Positions 11,121 through 22,679 of a DNA stretch of 64,000 bases are shown in pieces. Made by a program: the position numbers and the translations under genes. The stretch covers positions 2,678,919-2,742,918 of the forward strand of contig JAAOOA010000066.1 in the NCBI GenBank assembly GCA_012861695.1. Reading direction: 5' to 3'. Below the pieces are notes generated by a model that was given only the letters and a program-made list of their open reading frames with translations, was not told the DNA's origin and did not search any database. Position 1 is the first letter of the stretch. The number at the start of each line of letters is the position of its first letter. The stretch is from Trematomus loennbergii (taxonomy: Eukaryota > Chordata > Actinopteri > Perciformes > Nototheniidae).

Positions 11121-12064
11121 TTGTGGCTGTGTTTGGTTCTTCCACATGCTACTGAGGCTGCTTATTAAATGAATACATTGTTAATAAATAAATTGTTGCA
11201 ATATGTATTTGTTTATCAGACTTCATCATCCAATCCACCAAACAACACCAAACAAGAGTCAGCAGCAACAAAAAGCAGTGGAGATGTGTCACATTTTTCC
11301 TGGACGCACCCCACATACTCAGCTCTACTGCTCATCCCACAAATGCTTGTTCCTCACAAATGTGGTACCATTGGAAAGGTAAGAAAACAGGCTTTCCAAC
11401 GGTATAAGATGTATTGCCAAAAAGCGTTGTTACGACATAGAAATCATCTACTAAACACAAATTGCCTTACTTTTTGTGTTAAGTTTATATGAGTTGCAAA
11501 CAGATGAATGTTATGTATGTTCTTTCAAAAGTTCAGGTGTTTAATAGTCTTATGGCCTGTGGGATGAAGCTGTCCCTGAGTCTGGTGGTTTAGTCCGGAT
11601 GCTGCGGTAACGCCTGCCAGACGGCAGCAGACAGAACAGTTTGTGGCTGGGGTGATGGGGGTCTTTCATAATCCTGAGGGCTTTCTTCCTGAGCCGCTGG
11701 GAGTAGAGGTCCTCCATGGATGGCAGCTCCGTCCTGGTGATGATCCATAAAATCCCATTAGTATTATTGTATTGTATTAATATGTTGTACGTACAGTATA
11801 TCAGATAATGTCAGTTACATCAAGCTAACAAATAAAGTAAAAACATACATAATGCTAACTATGCTAGTAGACAATGTTGGTGCCCAAAAGATTCCTCATT
11901 TGAGTCAAACATGTTTTCTAAATCTCTCCAATTATTTCTTTAATGAATGACATCTGAATTTGAGAAGTGGAGACATGATAACTGTAAATGTGTTCCCACT
12001 GCTAAGTGGTAGCTAGTGCACCGACATGTTGCCATTCCAGTAAAAAAAAACGTCCAGTCCATGG

Positions 12065-12310
12065 ATTAGATAGATAGATAGATAGATAGATCGTACTTTA
12101 TTGATCCCAAATTGGGAAATTGTTGTAGTTACAGCAGCATAAAAGGCATTTTACAATAAAACAAAACTACAAAATATACAAGAATAGAAAGAAAAAGAAA
12201 AGAAAATATAAAATATAAAATATACATGTCGAAATAGAAAATATAAAGATATTATATATATATATATACAAATATATATATATTCAAAATATATGGAATA
12301 TGGAGTATAA
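12065..12310 (-). repeat. LINE tail with GATA tract
   Basis: A GATA tetranucleotide run (12065-12091) is followed by ACTTTATTGATCCCAAATTGGGAAATTG, the reverse-strand signature of a fish LINE 3' end. An A-rich and TA-rich stretch follows to about 12290. Confidence 0.65.
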
Positions 12311-12768
12311 ATCCAAGGGTGGAAGGAATTTTAAATAAACTCATAATTGTCCCTACCAGGGGCAAACCATCCATTCGCAGTCCATAGGCTTGCCAAGTTT
12401 AATTGGGTATGGGCTGCTATCCAAGAATCAGCTTGAGGAATTTTACTGTATGATCCCTTCATTTTATGTCTCTCAAAAAACAGAAGGGTTCCTTTGTCAT
12501 ACTAAAATGTACCATACTGGATTTCTGTGCAATACAAATCTGACATGCAATGTTATTACAGCAAGTTAGGATTGACTTAGGTGCTGTACAAAAAATGTCC
12601 AGGGTTTTCCAAAGATGATGAGTTAAGGCTAGAATTATAAAAAAAAGAAAGTTTGATAGACAGACATTAAATCAAAATTTTAGATCACATCTATGCATAA
12701 GCACAATGTACCACAATTTTGCAAAAATACAAACTCTTTGTCCTGCCATTAGCTTATTAGAGTCTGGT
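12311..12768. other. No feature recognised
   Basis: This is AT-rich sequence without a convincing ORF, repeat boundary or RNA structure that I can identify. Confidence 0.4.
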
Positions 12769-13546
12769 CCAGTGGTTGCGTTAGACTTTTTCGTTGTCCG
12801 TAATTTTGACGGACAGGATCGTGACATTTCCGTCATAATCCATTATTACCCGTCATTTTATTTTTCATGTTTTAATGATGAGACATATTTAATATTTATG
12901 TTTGGGTACTAAGCAGCAAATGTTCATTCATTCCTTTTTTTTATGATTCATACAGAACTTTTAAGGGCATGGAGAAAAAAAAAGATGAACAGAGACACCG
13001 ACCGTGCGGTCACTTTTCATGTCAAAACGAATATGAATGATTTATTTTTCCTTGCCACTTGCTTGTCCCTCTGCTGCTGGCTGAACGTTGTCAGTTTTAG
13101 TCTTACTGGCTTGTCCTTCATCCTCCACTGCATCAATCCCTCTTTTTTCACCTCGTTTATCCACACCATCACAATTACTGGGCTTATTAAAAAAGCTTCG
13201 GACACTCAGCTGCCGTGACATTTTGCGATTGCTAAAGCCGGTTAAACAACGAGGTAATCAACGAGGTCAAATACAAGACTAGACAATAGCTACTTAATAT
13301 GCACACACTCGCCACCAACTGGACAGGGGTGTGAATGACTAAATAATAGTTACAGTAGAGTACAGTAGATCGCCCTCAGTCGACCTGGCCACTAAGGATG
13401 TAATATAATGTGGGCTGCTGGTGGACATTTTGGCGCTGTTCCGAGTTGTGTTCTAATCTGTCAAAATGACGGACTGCTTTCAGAGTTTTCCGTCATTCTT
13501 GGAAAAGTTACGTCATAGACGGAAAATATTCGGTTAACGCGACCTC
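12769..13546. mobile_element. hAT-like MITE
   Basis: Termini CAGTGGTTGCGTTA and TAACGCGACCTCTG are inverted with a few mismatches. Flanks read GTCTGGTC on the left and GTCTGGTT on the right, a probable 8-bp duplication with one change if the terminal G is counted in the flank. The 778-bp interior has no transposase; several GACGGA blocks recur near both ends. Confidence 0.6.
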
Positions 13547-13648
13547 TGTCTGGTTTCCCTTTTGTTATGGTGATTGTAATCCTGCGTCATCAGTGCATCA
13601 TCAGGATGTCGGTAAAATCTCAATTCTGGTGACCGAAAGTCGTTAATT

Positions 13649-13866
13649 ACATTACATTACATTACATTACATTACATTACATTTTTAGACGCTTTTATCC
13701 AAAGCGACTTACATACATTCAGTACTGTGGGCAATCCCCACAGGAGCAATTTGGGGTGAAGTGTCTTGCCCAGGGACACAACGACATGCTGACTGCAGTG
13801 GACTCGAACTTGCTACCCCCTGATTCGAAGTTCAGTGCACTATCCACTGAGCCACAGCCTCCCTCC
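13649..13866 (-). repeat. tRNA-derived SINE, copy 2
   Basis: Minus-strand head with a near-consensus A box TGGCTCAGTGG (13844-13854) and B box AGTTCGAGTCC (about 13800-13811). A conserved tail with GTCGCTTTGGATAAAAGCGTC follows, ending in seven ATGTA-type repeats at 13649-13683. The pol III promoter boxes are better preserved than in copy 1. Confidence 0.85.
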
Positions 13867-14186
13867 CTCCCCTTAATGCAGCACTTTGGTGTCACAATAG
13901 GCGCTTTCACACCGGAGTACTTTTCCCAGTATAGTTCCGAAAATGTGCGTTCACACCAAAAAAAATCCGGAACTAGAATTAGTTCAAGAGAACCTTTTCA
14001 CCCCCTTTTCAGTCCCTGCTAGAGAGGGGACTTTCATGGGAGAAAAGGGTTCCCATTTCTGATTGGCTGGCGGATTGCAAACCACGCCCCGTAAAACTCC
14101 CAAAAAGCTTTGCCATTTTATTTCCCTCGCATTAGCATTATTAGCATTAGCATTAGCCCAGCGCACAAACGGAGAGCGACTAACTT

Positions 14187-14265
14187 ATGGCAACACAAAA
14201 GAAAACATGGGAGCGGTGGAGATGAGGAGGTGTCGGCGTTTCTGGCGATTTACTCGGAAGGCTTC
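14187..14265 (+). pseudogene. Myb/SANT-like domain start, frameshifted
   Basis: Beginning at an ATG, the frame reads [11 protein letters not shown]. After a 2-base deletion relative to the copy at 47968 it would continue [15 protein letters not shown]. 'W(S/T)DEEV..LL.I' is the start of the Myb/SANT-like DNA-binding domain of Harbinger accessory proteins. The copy at 47968 keeps the first part but has its own 1-base deletion after VSAF, so decay was independent. Confidence 0.5.
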
Positions 14266-14306
14266 AGTAGAAGCTGCTGGGAGTCCCAGCAGCTTCTACT
14301 GAAGCC
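14260..14306. repeat. Perfect palindrome, 23-bp arms
   Basis: GGCTTCAGTAGAAGCTGCTG… at 14260-14282 is exactly complementary to 14284-14306, with one spacer base. The same palindrome occurs at 49680-49726 in another copy of the element; in the copy near 48040 one arm is mostly deleted. Confidence 0.9.
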
Positions 14307-14417
14307 AGTCCCCAACTCCGGGGACTTCCGGCCGGGGACTTCAGGTGGCAGTATACGCCGTGAAGTGTTTGCGGCCTGCCAGTAAACCCAAAGCAGAAGA
14401 AGAAGAAGTGACGCCAG

Positions 14418-15501
14418 CGGCTTCATTTGCCTAATCCTCCCTCAGGGACTTATTCCGGTGTGAACGCGATCTGTACTTAGTTCATCAGAACTCTTTAGTT
14501 CATGAGAACTAAAGAGTTCTCATGAACTAAGTACGGCAAAGTACTTGGTGTGAAAGCGCCTATTGAGCTCATCAGGAAATAACTTTTCCGAACCCCTTTT
14601 CACTGCAATAGATGACATGTAATGAACAATGGCTACAGATAAAGACAGTAATAATTATAAGATGGTTATAATAATAATAATAATACATTTGATTTATATA
14701 GCACACTTTAAAAACAACGTCATTTCAAGGTGCTTCACAAAGCTATAAGGAACAATAAGTAAAAGTTATTGTGTGAATACACCACAGAAAGTCAGGAATA
14801 ATAACTACAACACATACGAACAATACAAATATAAATTCTAGGCTGAGAGGCAGAAACACCAGCAGTCCCCAAGCCAGAGGCCTCCCTCATCTGCTGCTAG
14901 AAAATCCCTGTGTTCCCTCCGGAGGGAGTTTATCTCCCACACACTTCCCCCCCTGCCTGAAACACCTCCATTGGACTCATGTCAACATGTCAATGTATCC
15001 TTGGGCAAGATACTTAACCCCAAGTTGCTCCCGATGGCATGGCCAATGGTGTTTGAATGTGTATAAATGTTAGTTCCTAGAGCAAGGTGGGCTGCTCTAT
15101 ATGAATGGGTGTGAATGGGTGAATGACTTGTCGTATGTAAAGCACTTTGAGGGTTCGTAAAGACTGGATAACTATATAATACAGTCCATTTACCATTACT
15201 TTGTTTATGGAATTGAATGACATCACTATGTAACACTGGTGCTTCTATTGGCTAGTGCTCCAACACATTGCAAGTGATAGACTAAGGGATGGGACATCTC
15301 TAAACAGTTGATCAATCACAACAGAGCGGCCAGCTATCCAATCAGAGCAGACTGGGCTCTGGTTTCAGACAGAGGGTGAAAAGAGGTGCTGCATCACAGG
15401 CAGTATGACAAAAATAAAGAGCTTTTTGAACATTAAAGCATGGAGACAAGTAACAGTAGAGACACTAAATACTACGTGCTGTAACCTACATGATCCCCTT
15501 T
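14418..15501 (+). repeat. Duplicon copy A
   Basis: The sequence matches 16263-16936 joined to 31669-31945 at roughly 95% identity. It includes a SINE/LINE-like tail (14983-15200: TATCCTTGGGCAAGATAC…TAAAGCACTTTGAGGG…CAGTCCATTTACCATTA). Copy A has an extra 110-bp ATA-repeat LINE tail near 14667-14775 that copy B lacks. Copy A also keeps the unoccupied hAT target CTATGTAA at 15226-15233. No gene lies in it. Confidence 0.8.
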
Positions 15502-16262
15502 CTTGTTCACGATCGGTTGACTTTGTGAGAGGCCAGAACAGATTTCACAATCAGCTGACAGATGCATTAGTAGTTTAGCTTTTTCAATCATGTTAAAATA
15601 ACATCTCCGCTATCATAAATCCTTTGATGCGTTTGTTTGCATTCCCATCTCAAAACAAACTAAATCTGCTTGGAAGCGGGACACACCTGCCTTTTTCAAG
15701 TCACGCAACCCAAATGAACCGTGCTATTATAGTCAAATGGATCATAGATGTAAGATATAAAAGCGTCCTTAGTTTAATCTGCAAACTGCACAAGAGTAGA
15801 TGAACTCTCTACACTTGGAGCTTCAGATTCCAGCAAGACAGTTCAATATCATTTGTTTGTTTTAGAGTTCATGGTAGACAGATTGTTTTACTTATGGACT
15901 GATCCAAGCTAGTTGGTTTTCACTGGAACCAGAATTCGTGCAAAGCTTGGCTGTTACTTATCTATCCATCTCTATCCCTCATTGAAATTGGCAGTTAGTG
16001 AGAGATAGGAGTATTTGCCACTCTGCATTCCCTCCCTCGGTTATCTGATAACATGAGTGAGGCGTTGCACACTGTGCTTGCATAAAGCGAGGGAGTGCGA
16101 GGATGTGGTGGTGAGTCAGCATTGACTCTTTACATAGGGCCAGCAGGAGTTTCAGCTGTAGCGCCAGAATCACAACTACTGTCCAGTACTGCCCACTGTT
16201 GAAAACATTAAAGCTACTTGTACACCAAATTGTATGGTCAGACTGTTAGGAAACCTTACAGT
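15502..16262. other. Unique-looking spacer, no gene recognised
   Basis: This stretch separates the two duplicon copies. There is no coding motif and no terminal repeat. Confidence 0.4.
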
Positions 16263-17289
16263 CGGCTTCATTTGCCTAATCCTCCCTCAGGGACTTATTC
16301 AGTGAACGCGATCTTCTAGTTCTAGTTGTCTAGTTCTAGTTAGTTCTGATGAACTAAGTACGGCAAAGTACTTGGTGTGAAAGCACCTATTGAGCTCATC
16401 AGGAAATAACATTTCCTAACCCCTTTTCACTGCAAATAGATGACATGTAATGAACAATGGCTACAGATAAAGACAGTAATAATTATAAGATGGTTATTGT
16501 GTGAATACACACAGAAAGTCAGGAATAATAACTACAACACATACGAACAATACAAATAAATTCTAGCTGAGAGGCAGAAACACCAGCAGTCCCAAGCCAG
16601 AGGCCTCCCTCATCTGCTGCTGGAGAATCCCTGAGTTTATCTCCCCACACTTCCCCCCCTGCCTGAAACACCTCCATTGGACTCATGTCAACATGTCAAT
16701 GTATCCTTGGGCAAGATACTTAACCCCAAGTTACTCCCGATGGCATGGCCAATGGTGTTTGAATGTGTATAATGTTAGTTCCTAGAGCAAGGTGGGCTGC
16801 TCTATATGAATGGTGTGAATGGGTGAATGACATGTTGTATGTAAAGCACTTTGAGGGTTCGTAAAGACTGGATAACTATATAAGTACAGTCCATTTACCA
16901 TTACTTTGTTTGGAATTTAATGACATCACTATGTAACAGAGGTGTGGACTCGTGTCACATGACTTGGACTCGAGTCAGACTCGAGTCACCATTTTGATGA
17001 CTTTGGACTCGACTTGACAAAATCACAAACACTTGCGACTTGACTTGGACTTGAACACCAATGACTCAGGACTTGATTTGGACTTGAGCCTCTGACTTGA
17101 GGTGAGTTGATACTTTAATGTATTCAAAAGAAGTTCCTCGCATATATTTACCGAAGCAACAAACCAAAACTTTGAACCTCGGCAAGTTCCCCATGATTTA
17201 GCTATTAACCAATCAGTTGCAGGAGAGAGTCGTGACCATGACGCTGCGTGATGCTGCGTGACCCAGCAACACCCAGCACTATCGAAAAA

Positions 17290-17413
17290 ATGATACCTAA
17301 GGTAGTCGCATTCGGCTACAAAACTACGCCGTTTTAAAACAAAAGCGAACCATCACATATGGAGACGCAACAACCTCGAACTTTGTTCGCCATCTGAAAC
17401 TGCATAAAGAACG
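17290..17413 (+). pseudogene. hAT transposase exon 1, BED zinc finger remnant
   Basis: An ATG at 17290 starts a frame with VAFGYKTTPF, like the aromatic N-terminal part of a BED finger. After an internal deletion that removed the Cys pair, another frame gives RTITYGDATTSNFVRHLK, the distal BED finger with its final His residues. The exon ends AAAGAACG before a GTAAGT donor. It is the expected first exon of the ZBED-like gene whose main exon is 8.3 kb downstream. Confidence 0.6.
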
Positions 17414-18239
17414 GTAAGTCAAGTCTACTATTAGCTGTTTGTTCATCTAATGCAAACGTTAGCTTAAAAGCGAAATATCTGTTGTCTATTGTTAGATATT
17501 CTTGAACCCGAGAGCAGGAGAGACTGAAAAGAGCAAGGCAAGCTTATAAAAGTTAACAGCATTTAATTACACAAAGATGCAGTGGTGTACAATGAAATGT
17601 GCCGTTGGTGGCTCCCCCTGCCAGCTGTTTGGTCCCGTCCGCGCTGGTCAGCTGGGGCAAGGAAAGAGACAGATCCTTTTTGTGGCTCCCGGGTAACAAC
17701 TGTAGTCTTCTCCTATTGGCCGGCGTTGACGGGGGCGTGTCCAATGCAAATCCTGTCGGTTTCTGCTGCTGAATTACATCACTCTGATGTCTGTGGTCAT
17801 TTAAACATTCCCTAATAAACCTCATTCCAGCGTCAATAAATGAGTGTTAAACCAGGGTGTTTAGTGTACAACATCACGTTATTTCACCTTCAATTCACAG
17901 TTTGAAAACGTAGCATTTCGCCACATGCTAATGCTAACCGGAAGTGACGAAATTCAACAGCGGAAAACCGGAAGTCACGTGTGAATCTCCGGTTTTTAGA
18001 ATAAAACAGATTTAAATTAAATACAGTGTATTTCATTCAATTTTCGCCATATCAACATTGATTTTAATTTCTAACACTATCCATACACAATGTAATATGT
18101 TAGCATTACAGGGGCCAAGCCGCTAGGATAACGTTATGTTGCGTTCTCCAGAGAAAAGTAATGAATATCCAGCGTATGCGATCCAGTTGTTGTGATTTGA
18201 TTCTGTGCACTGGGAACGGTCTAGCAGGTAGTCATCATG
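17414..18239 (+). other. Intron of the hAT transposase gene
   Basis: No further element ends or coding motifs are recognised in this stretch. It contains CCGGAAGT motifs near 17938-17975. The intron continues after the nested 18240-25059 element to about 25749. Confidence 0.4.
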
Positions 18240-18789
18240 AGAGGTTTCTCAATACTCTAATTTCCCCTCCTCGACTCCTATCCTCGACTCCTATCCTCGA
18301 CTCCTATCCTCGAGACTTAGTGCCGCCCACAGGAGATGCGAGCGGAGGACTGAGGAGGGGAACCGAGGAGAGAGGAGGGGAAGCAGCAGGCGGTTAGAGA
18401 AATGAGAAATCCTCTCCTCTGAGCGGTCATTTTCAAGAGACGTCCATTAATGATGACAGGGGCACAGCCCTCTGTCTGATGGACAGATGTGTTCATGACG
18501 ACTTATATATTTACTTTTAATTATTCACAGTGCGGTATAATGAGACAATAACAGGCAGATGCGGACATATACACACACATACATTTATATAAATATATAC
18601 AATTTCAGAATCAAACAAGTATGAGAGCACTCTCATAATAACGTAACACAATCAGAGACTGAATATATCCCCCCCTCTCTCTGGTCGCTGAAATGGGGAA
18701 TTGAAATTACGGGCCAAAAGTTGTATTTACAAGTATTAAAAGTAAGCATAGGACACCAAACCAACTGAGACCTGTCTGTCCGCCGCATC

Positions 18790-18912
18790 TACACACTGTA
18801 CCACACACACACCTACACACTGTACCACACACACACCTACACACTGTACCACACACACACCTACACACTGTAACATACACACACACCTACACACTGTACC
18901 ACACACACCTAC
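18790..18912 (+). repeat. Minisatellite, ~24-bp unit
   Basis: About five contiguous copies of CTACACACTGTACCACACAC, with CA-length variation between units. Confidence 0.85.
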
Positions 18913-18979
18913 AGCTCCTAAAGCATAAGCAGGCTACAGGCGTTGTGTATTTTATTATGTGAAGCACTAAATGGTCTTA

Positions 18980-19566
18980 CGGAGCGTCCACACAGCAGCG
19001 TTAAAAAAAATCTTGGAGGTGGGCGTATCTGAAGCTTGGGGATTTTTTGCGAGCAAGGCACCAACAACCAATCACATGAATCTCCCGCCCCCGACATATG
19101 AAGCAAAAAAGCCCGAAGTAAACTGGATATAAACTCCCCAAACAGGCGAAAACATACCACTGTCTCTGCCACCTCCCTCCATGCCTGGCTCCTCCGGTTT
19201 GTATCCCGGTAGGTAAATAGGGACTGGTCATAAAGCACCGGGTGATTCCCTACCGCTAATTTCTCCTCCATGTTTTGGAATATGAGGAAATTACCTACGG
19301 TATGTCTCTCCCAGCATACACGCGGTTTGATTGGCTAGCGCTTGAACTGTCAGATTTGCATAAACAGGATTTGATTGGCTGACGCTTCCACCTCAGCTTC
19401 AAAGTTGAACATTGCTCAACTTTGAATCCTGAAAATCCTGAAAATCTCCGCTCTGCTGCCCACAATGCAGTTCGGCGAAAAGTGAGGCAAAGTGACGTCA
19501 CCCCATTCAAAGTGAATGGGCAGAAGTGTTCCAAGATTTTTTTAACGCTGCTGTGTGGACGGGCCG
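18980..19566. mobile_element. PIF/Harbinger-like MITE, copy 2
   Basis: It is almost identical to 7306-7889 along its full length. It is flanked by TTA at 18977-18979 and 19567-19569. The high identity between copies that lie in different host elements suggests relatively recent activity. Confidence 0.8.
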
Positions 19567-19876
19567 TTAGAAAAATATCGACTCTTTGTTTGTAGATATC
19601 TACTAAACTACAGCATACAAATACAGAGAGTAATGTAGGCCTGTTACACTGAGTGATATATATTATACACACTGCTCTGCTTTCTGCACGGACCTCACAG
19701 CTGTTCTCACTGGAAACATCGCGTCGCGATGAAAGCAGTTACTAAAAGAATATCCAGGGGATGCATGCAGAGCTGTCATTGGCTGAGATAAGTCCGGCCG
19801 TGCGTAACGCCTCCACCGTTCCCGGAAATGCATCCGAGGAGGAGCCGTGGAGGACCCATCAGTGTCTCCTCGGTTA

Positions 19877-21732
19877 AGGCCCAGACACACCAGGCCGAAA
19901 TCGTCCGTCTTCGTTAGTCGGACGACGAAGCGTGCCCTGTCGCCCAAACTCAATTTGGTGTGTCCCGAACCGTCGGCCGTGACACGCCTTATTTGGCCTT
20001 TCACGGCGTCGGACACAGGCAGTCGGACCAAGAAACCACTCTGATTGCTGCAGCTAGTGAATGAGAAGCGAAACGGAAGTGAGGGACGTAAACAAACTAT
20101 TTAAGAAGGCACAGGACGGCAGCTAAACCCCAGCAGGTGATACTTAAAGACATCAAACATAGCCCTTAAATGTCCTCTCTTACCTCCCACACATAGCAGG
20201 GACATCTCTGATATCGGCGGGAGCGTCCCCGGCTGTCCTCTGCTGAGAGCTCCGTGATTTGTTTGGTCAAGTCCGGTTTTTCATCTCATCGGTTTATTTG
20301 TCAGTATAAAATTGCAGGATTAGTCTCAAGTACCTCAACATTGTCCTTAAGTACAGTGTCTAAGTAAATGAGATACTGTCTACTGCTGTTCATTTACCTA
20401 TTGTGAGTCGCCTCGGATAAAAGCATCACATGGAAATGTAAATTTAGCAAGAAGTGGCCATTATTACATTACATACTTTACTACATTGCTGACTCAATAA
20501 ACTACACACCCGCCAGAACACTGCGATCATCAGATGCAGGTCTATTAACTGTGATTTTATAGTATGTCTGCACTTTATGTGCTCATTTCATCATTCATGT
20601 ATTTTATATTCTACTGAAACTGAATCTAACCATAAACAAGGTGGCCTGTTGGGATATATATATATAATATATCTGCATTATTTTATCCCACTTTATGCTT
20701 TGCTCTTGCTGCTTGTTTTACACTGATTTTATGTCTTATTTCTTACTGATGTAAAGCACTTTGAACTGCAATCCCCTGTATGAAAGGTGTTATACAAATA
20801 AAGTTATTATTATTATTCAGATGGATGTTTCTTCCCCTCTGTTCATTCTCCCATTATCCTCCTCAATCTGCCTAGAAGTATTTTAATGTTGTAGCTGTTA
20901 CTATAACCAATACTAATGCTAGGGCTGCAACTGACAGTTATGTAGGCACATTCTTATTGTTTCTTATCGCTGTGTGATTAAAAGAATAAACTCAAATAGC
21001 AGGATAGGCAATGCAAAACTTTATTTCGTACCTTCATACACACATAACACAACATTAGAATGAGCTTTTATCAACGCCTACATGTACATGATGATAACCT
21101 GTCAACATGACAGGAAAATCCACATGACATTAATACAGAGCGGGCAGAACCCAAATCTGCATTCAAAGAATGCACTTTACCAAAGCTTGAGGAAAATATC
21201 TGAAATCTGGCATTTCATTTAACTCCAGCTCTCGACACAGGTTCGGGAAAGCCCCATGAGCTTCTCGCTGGAGTATCCATGATTTCACCCATTTAGTGCG
21301 GTTTCTCCTAATTCTTCGCTTCCGCCTCTTGAGCATAGACTGTATATATAAGCTCTTGAGAGACTGTTGCTTGAGAATGTCTTCCACAAGCAACACTCCA
21401 ATGGCTGATAGCTCCAGTACCGCACAAAACATGTTTTCGATGGACGAGAGTGAAAATGGAACGCACACGCTATTTGTTGTTTGTTTAGATCACGCAGTCT
21501 GTTCTTCTTCTCTGTCTTCCGGTTGTTGCCTCTTTTGAATGACGAATACACACTACCGCCGCCTGCTGGTAAGGAGAGTTATTGCCACTCACGCATGCAC
21601 AGTTCGTACGTGCTCGGCTGAAGTCTTTGCGGTGTGTTCCAGTGCGACACATGGCCAAGACGCAGGAGAACTCGCCGACGCAACAGTCGGCGTCGGCGAG
21701 TTCTCTGGTGACTGCCTGGTGTGTCTGGGCCT
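19877..21732 (-). mobile_element. PIF/Harbinger element, internally deleted
   Basis: Inverted termini AGGCCCAGACACACCAGG (left) and CTGGTGTGTCTGGGCCT (right, one base shorter) are flanked by TTA at 19874-19876 and 21733-21735. The minus strand carries a Harbinger-like transposase N-terminus (21163-21468). A candidate poly(A) signal (AATAAA, about 21026 on the minus strand) follows it. The catalytic DDE domain is absent. A SINE-like tail (20740-20815, ending in TTATTATTATT) lies within it. Confidence 0.75.
21163..21468 (-). pseudogene. Harbinger (HARBI1-like) transposase N-terminal fragment
   Basis: This is a 101-residue frame whose second half reads NRTKWVKSWILQREAHGAF, then LCRELELNEMPDFRYF. 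The pattern 'R..W…W…R…G.(F/Y)..L..EL…(D/E)…F..(Y/F)' is the conserved N-terminal block of PIF/Harbinger nucleases and HARBI1. The frame ends just where the DDE nuclease should begin, so it cannot be active. An alternative is an independent fish HARBI1-like paralog, but the enclosing TIRs argue for the transposon. Confidence 0.65.
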
Positions 21733-21875
21733 TTAGAGCTCCTCCAGAGAGCCTCCTCGATGCTCGATGCTCGATGCTCGGTCCTCGATGTGCATTTATA
21801 GAAATGAGATGTCTCAGACTTTTCCGGTGATTCTAAAGTAGATGACAATGTGTGTGTGTCGATTAAGAGGAAAAG

Positions 21876-22671
21876 ATGCCTGTTTTTTTGTTGTTATTAC
21901 TGTCAGGAAATGTTCAACCTAACCCTGGTCCGCCCAGTAGTAGTAGTCAGATCGCTACTCCTGCTGATTTTAAAGCTAGGTCTGGGTTGGGTTTCATCCA
22001 CTTGAATGTGCGCAGTCTGTTAGGTAAACTAGATTTTGTCCGCATTTGGGCAAGCTCGACTGACGCTGACGTCATTGTGTTATCAGAAACATGGCTAAAT
22101 AAAACTATTTTGGCCTCTGACATATCCTTAAATGGTTATAATGTGTATCGTACCGACCGGCCTAATAAAGGTGGTGGAGTTGCCATTTATGTTAAGAATA
22201 AGTTCAGTGTAACCACATTGATTCCAAATCTGTCAGTAAGCAATTCGAATTTTTAGCCTTAAATATAGAAGTGGCAAAGGGGCAACAAGTCATGGTGGTG
22301 GGTGTTACAGACCCCCCTCAGCTGTCAAGGACTCCTTGTCTTCACTAGCAAAACTTTTATCGCAACTAGACTACAAGGAAATAGTGCTACTTGGAGATTT
22401 TAACTGGGACTGGTTAACTGCAGTATCAGAGGATTTTAAAAACCTTTGTATCTCTCTGAATGTTACTCAGATTGTTGACAGTCCTACTCGCCCTAACGTT
22501 AAGTCCCCTAATAAATCCTCCCTAATTGATCTCATTCTAACTAATGTTCCCTATAAATACCCATCTGTGGGAGTATTTGCAAATGATGTGAGTGACCACT
22601 GTGTTGTAGCCACAATTAGGGACACTAAGGTCCAAAAGGTTAAACCCGTATTATTATTAAGAGACACATAA
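21876..22671 (+). pseudogene. LINE endonuclease domain
   Basis: The frame starts MPVFLLLLLSGNVQPNPGP, a leader containing a 2A-like NPGP motif. It then shows endonuclease motifs: HLNVRSLLGKLD (about residue 48), VIVLSETWL, YRTDRPNKGGGVAIYV, and in the next frame LLGDFNWDW, LIDLILTN and VSDHCVVA (catalytic His). Frameshifts lie near 22246 and 22305. It normally nicks target DNA for target-primed reverse transcription. Confidence 0.8.
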
Positions 22672-22679
22672 AACATTTT

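Larger units (their letters stand above)
10485..11487 (+). mobile_element. Tc1/mariner-like element, deleted
   Basis: Long inverted repeats (about 10485-10640 and 11330-11487) start TAAACTTAACAC and sit between TA dinucleotides at 10483-10484 and 11488-11489. The interior carries Tc1-type transposase remnants. The inverted repeats are about 150 bp, as in IR/DR-type Tc1 elements. An internal deletion removed part of the catalytic domain. Confidence 0.75.
10300..11745 (-). repeat. LINE 3'-end fragment (Rex1/CR1-like), interrupted
   Basis: The block GGCTTTTATTGTCATGTG (10319-10336) and the block at 11530-11745 (CTTATGGCCTGTGGGATGAAG…CGCCTGCCAGACGGC) resemble the minus-strand 3' end of a common fish non-LTR retrotransposon. 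The two halves are separated by the Tc1-like element at 10485-11487. Confidence 0.55.
13900..14560 (+). mobile_element. TIR element with SANT relic, copy 1
   Basis: Inverted termini GGCGCTTTCACACC and GGTGTGAAAGCGCC lie between TA at 13898-13899 and 14561-14562. Related copies are at 47665-48330 and, inverted, at 49444-50017. All three share an internal coding remnant starting ATGGCAACACAA and a palindrome around CAGCAGCTTCTACTGAAG. The remnant suggests a deletion derivative of a Harbinger-type element that encoded a Myb/SANT protein, although the flank is TA rather than TWA. Confidence 0.7.

Noticed and set aside
18790..18912. Regular repeats resembling a CRISPR array
   Set aside because: Units are contiguous without unique spacers, in a vertebrate genome; it is a minisatellite.
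19663..20044. Open frames of 122 and 65 codons on opposite strands
   Set aside because: They straddle the left terminus of the Harbinger element, so they cannot be a conserved gene.
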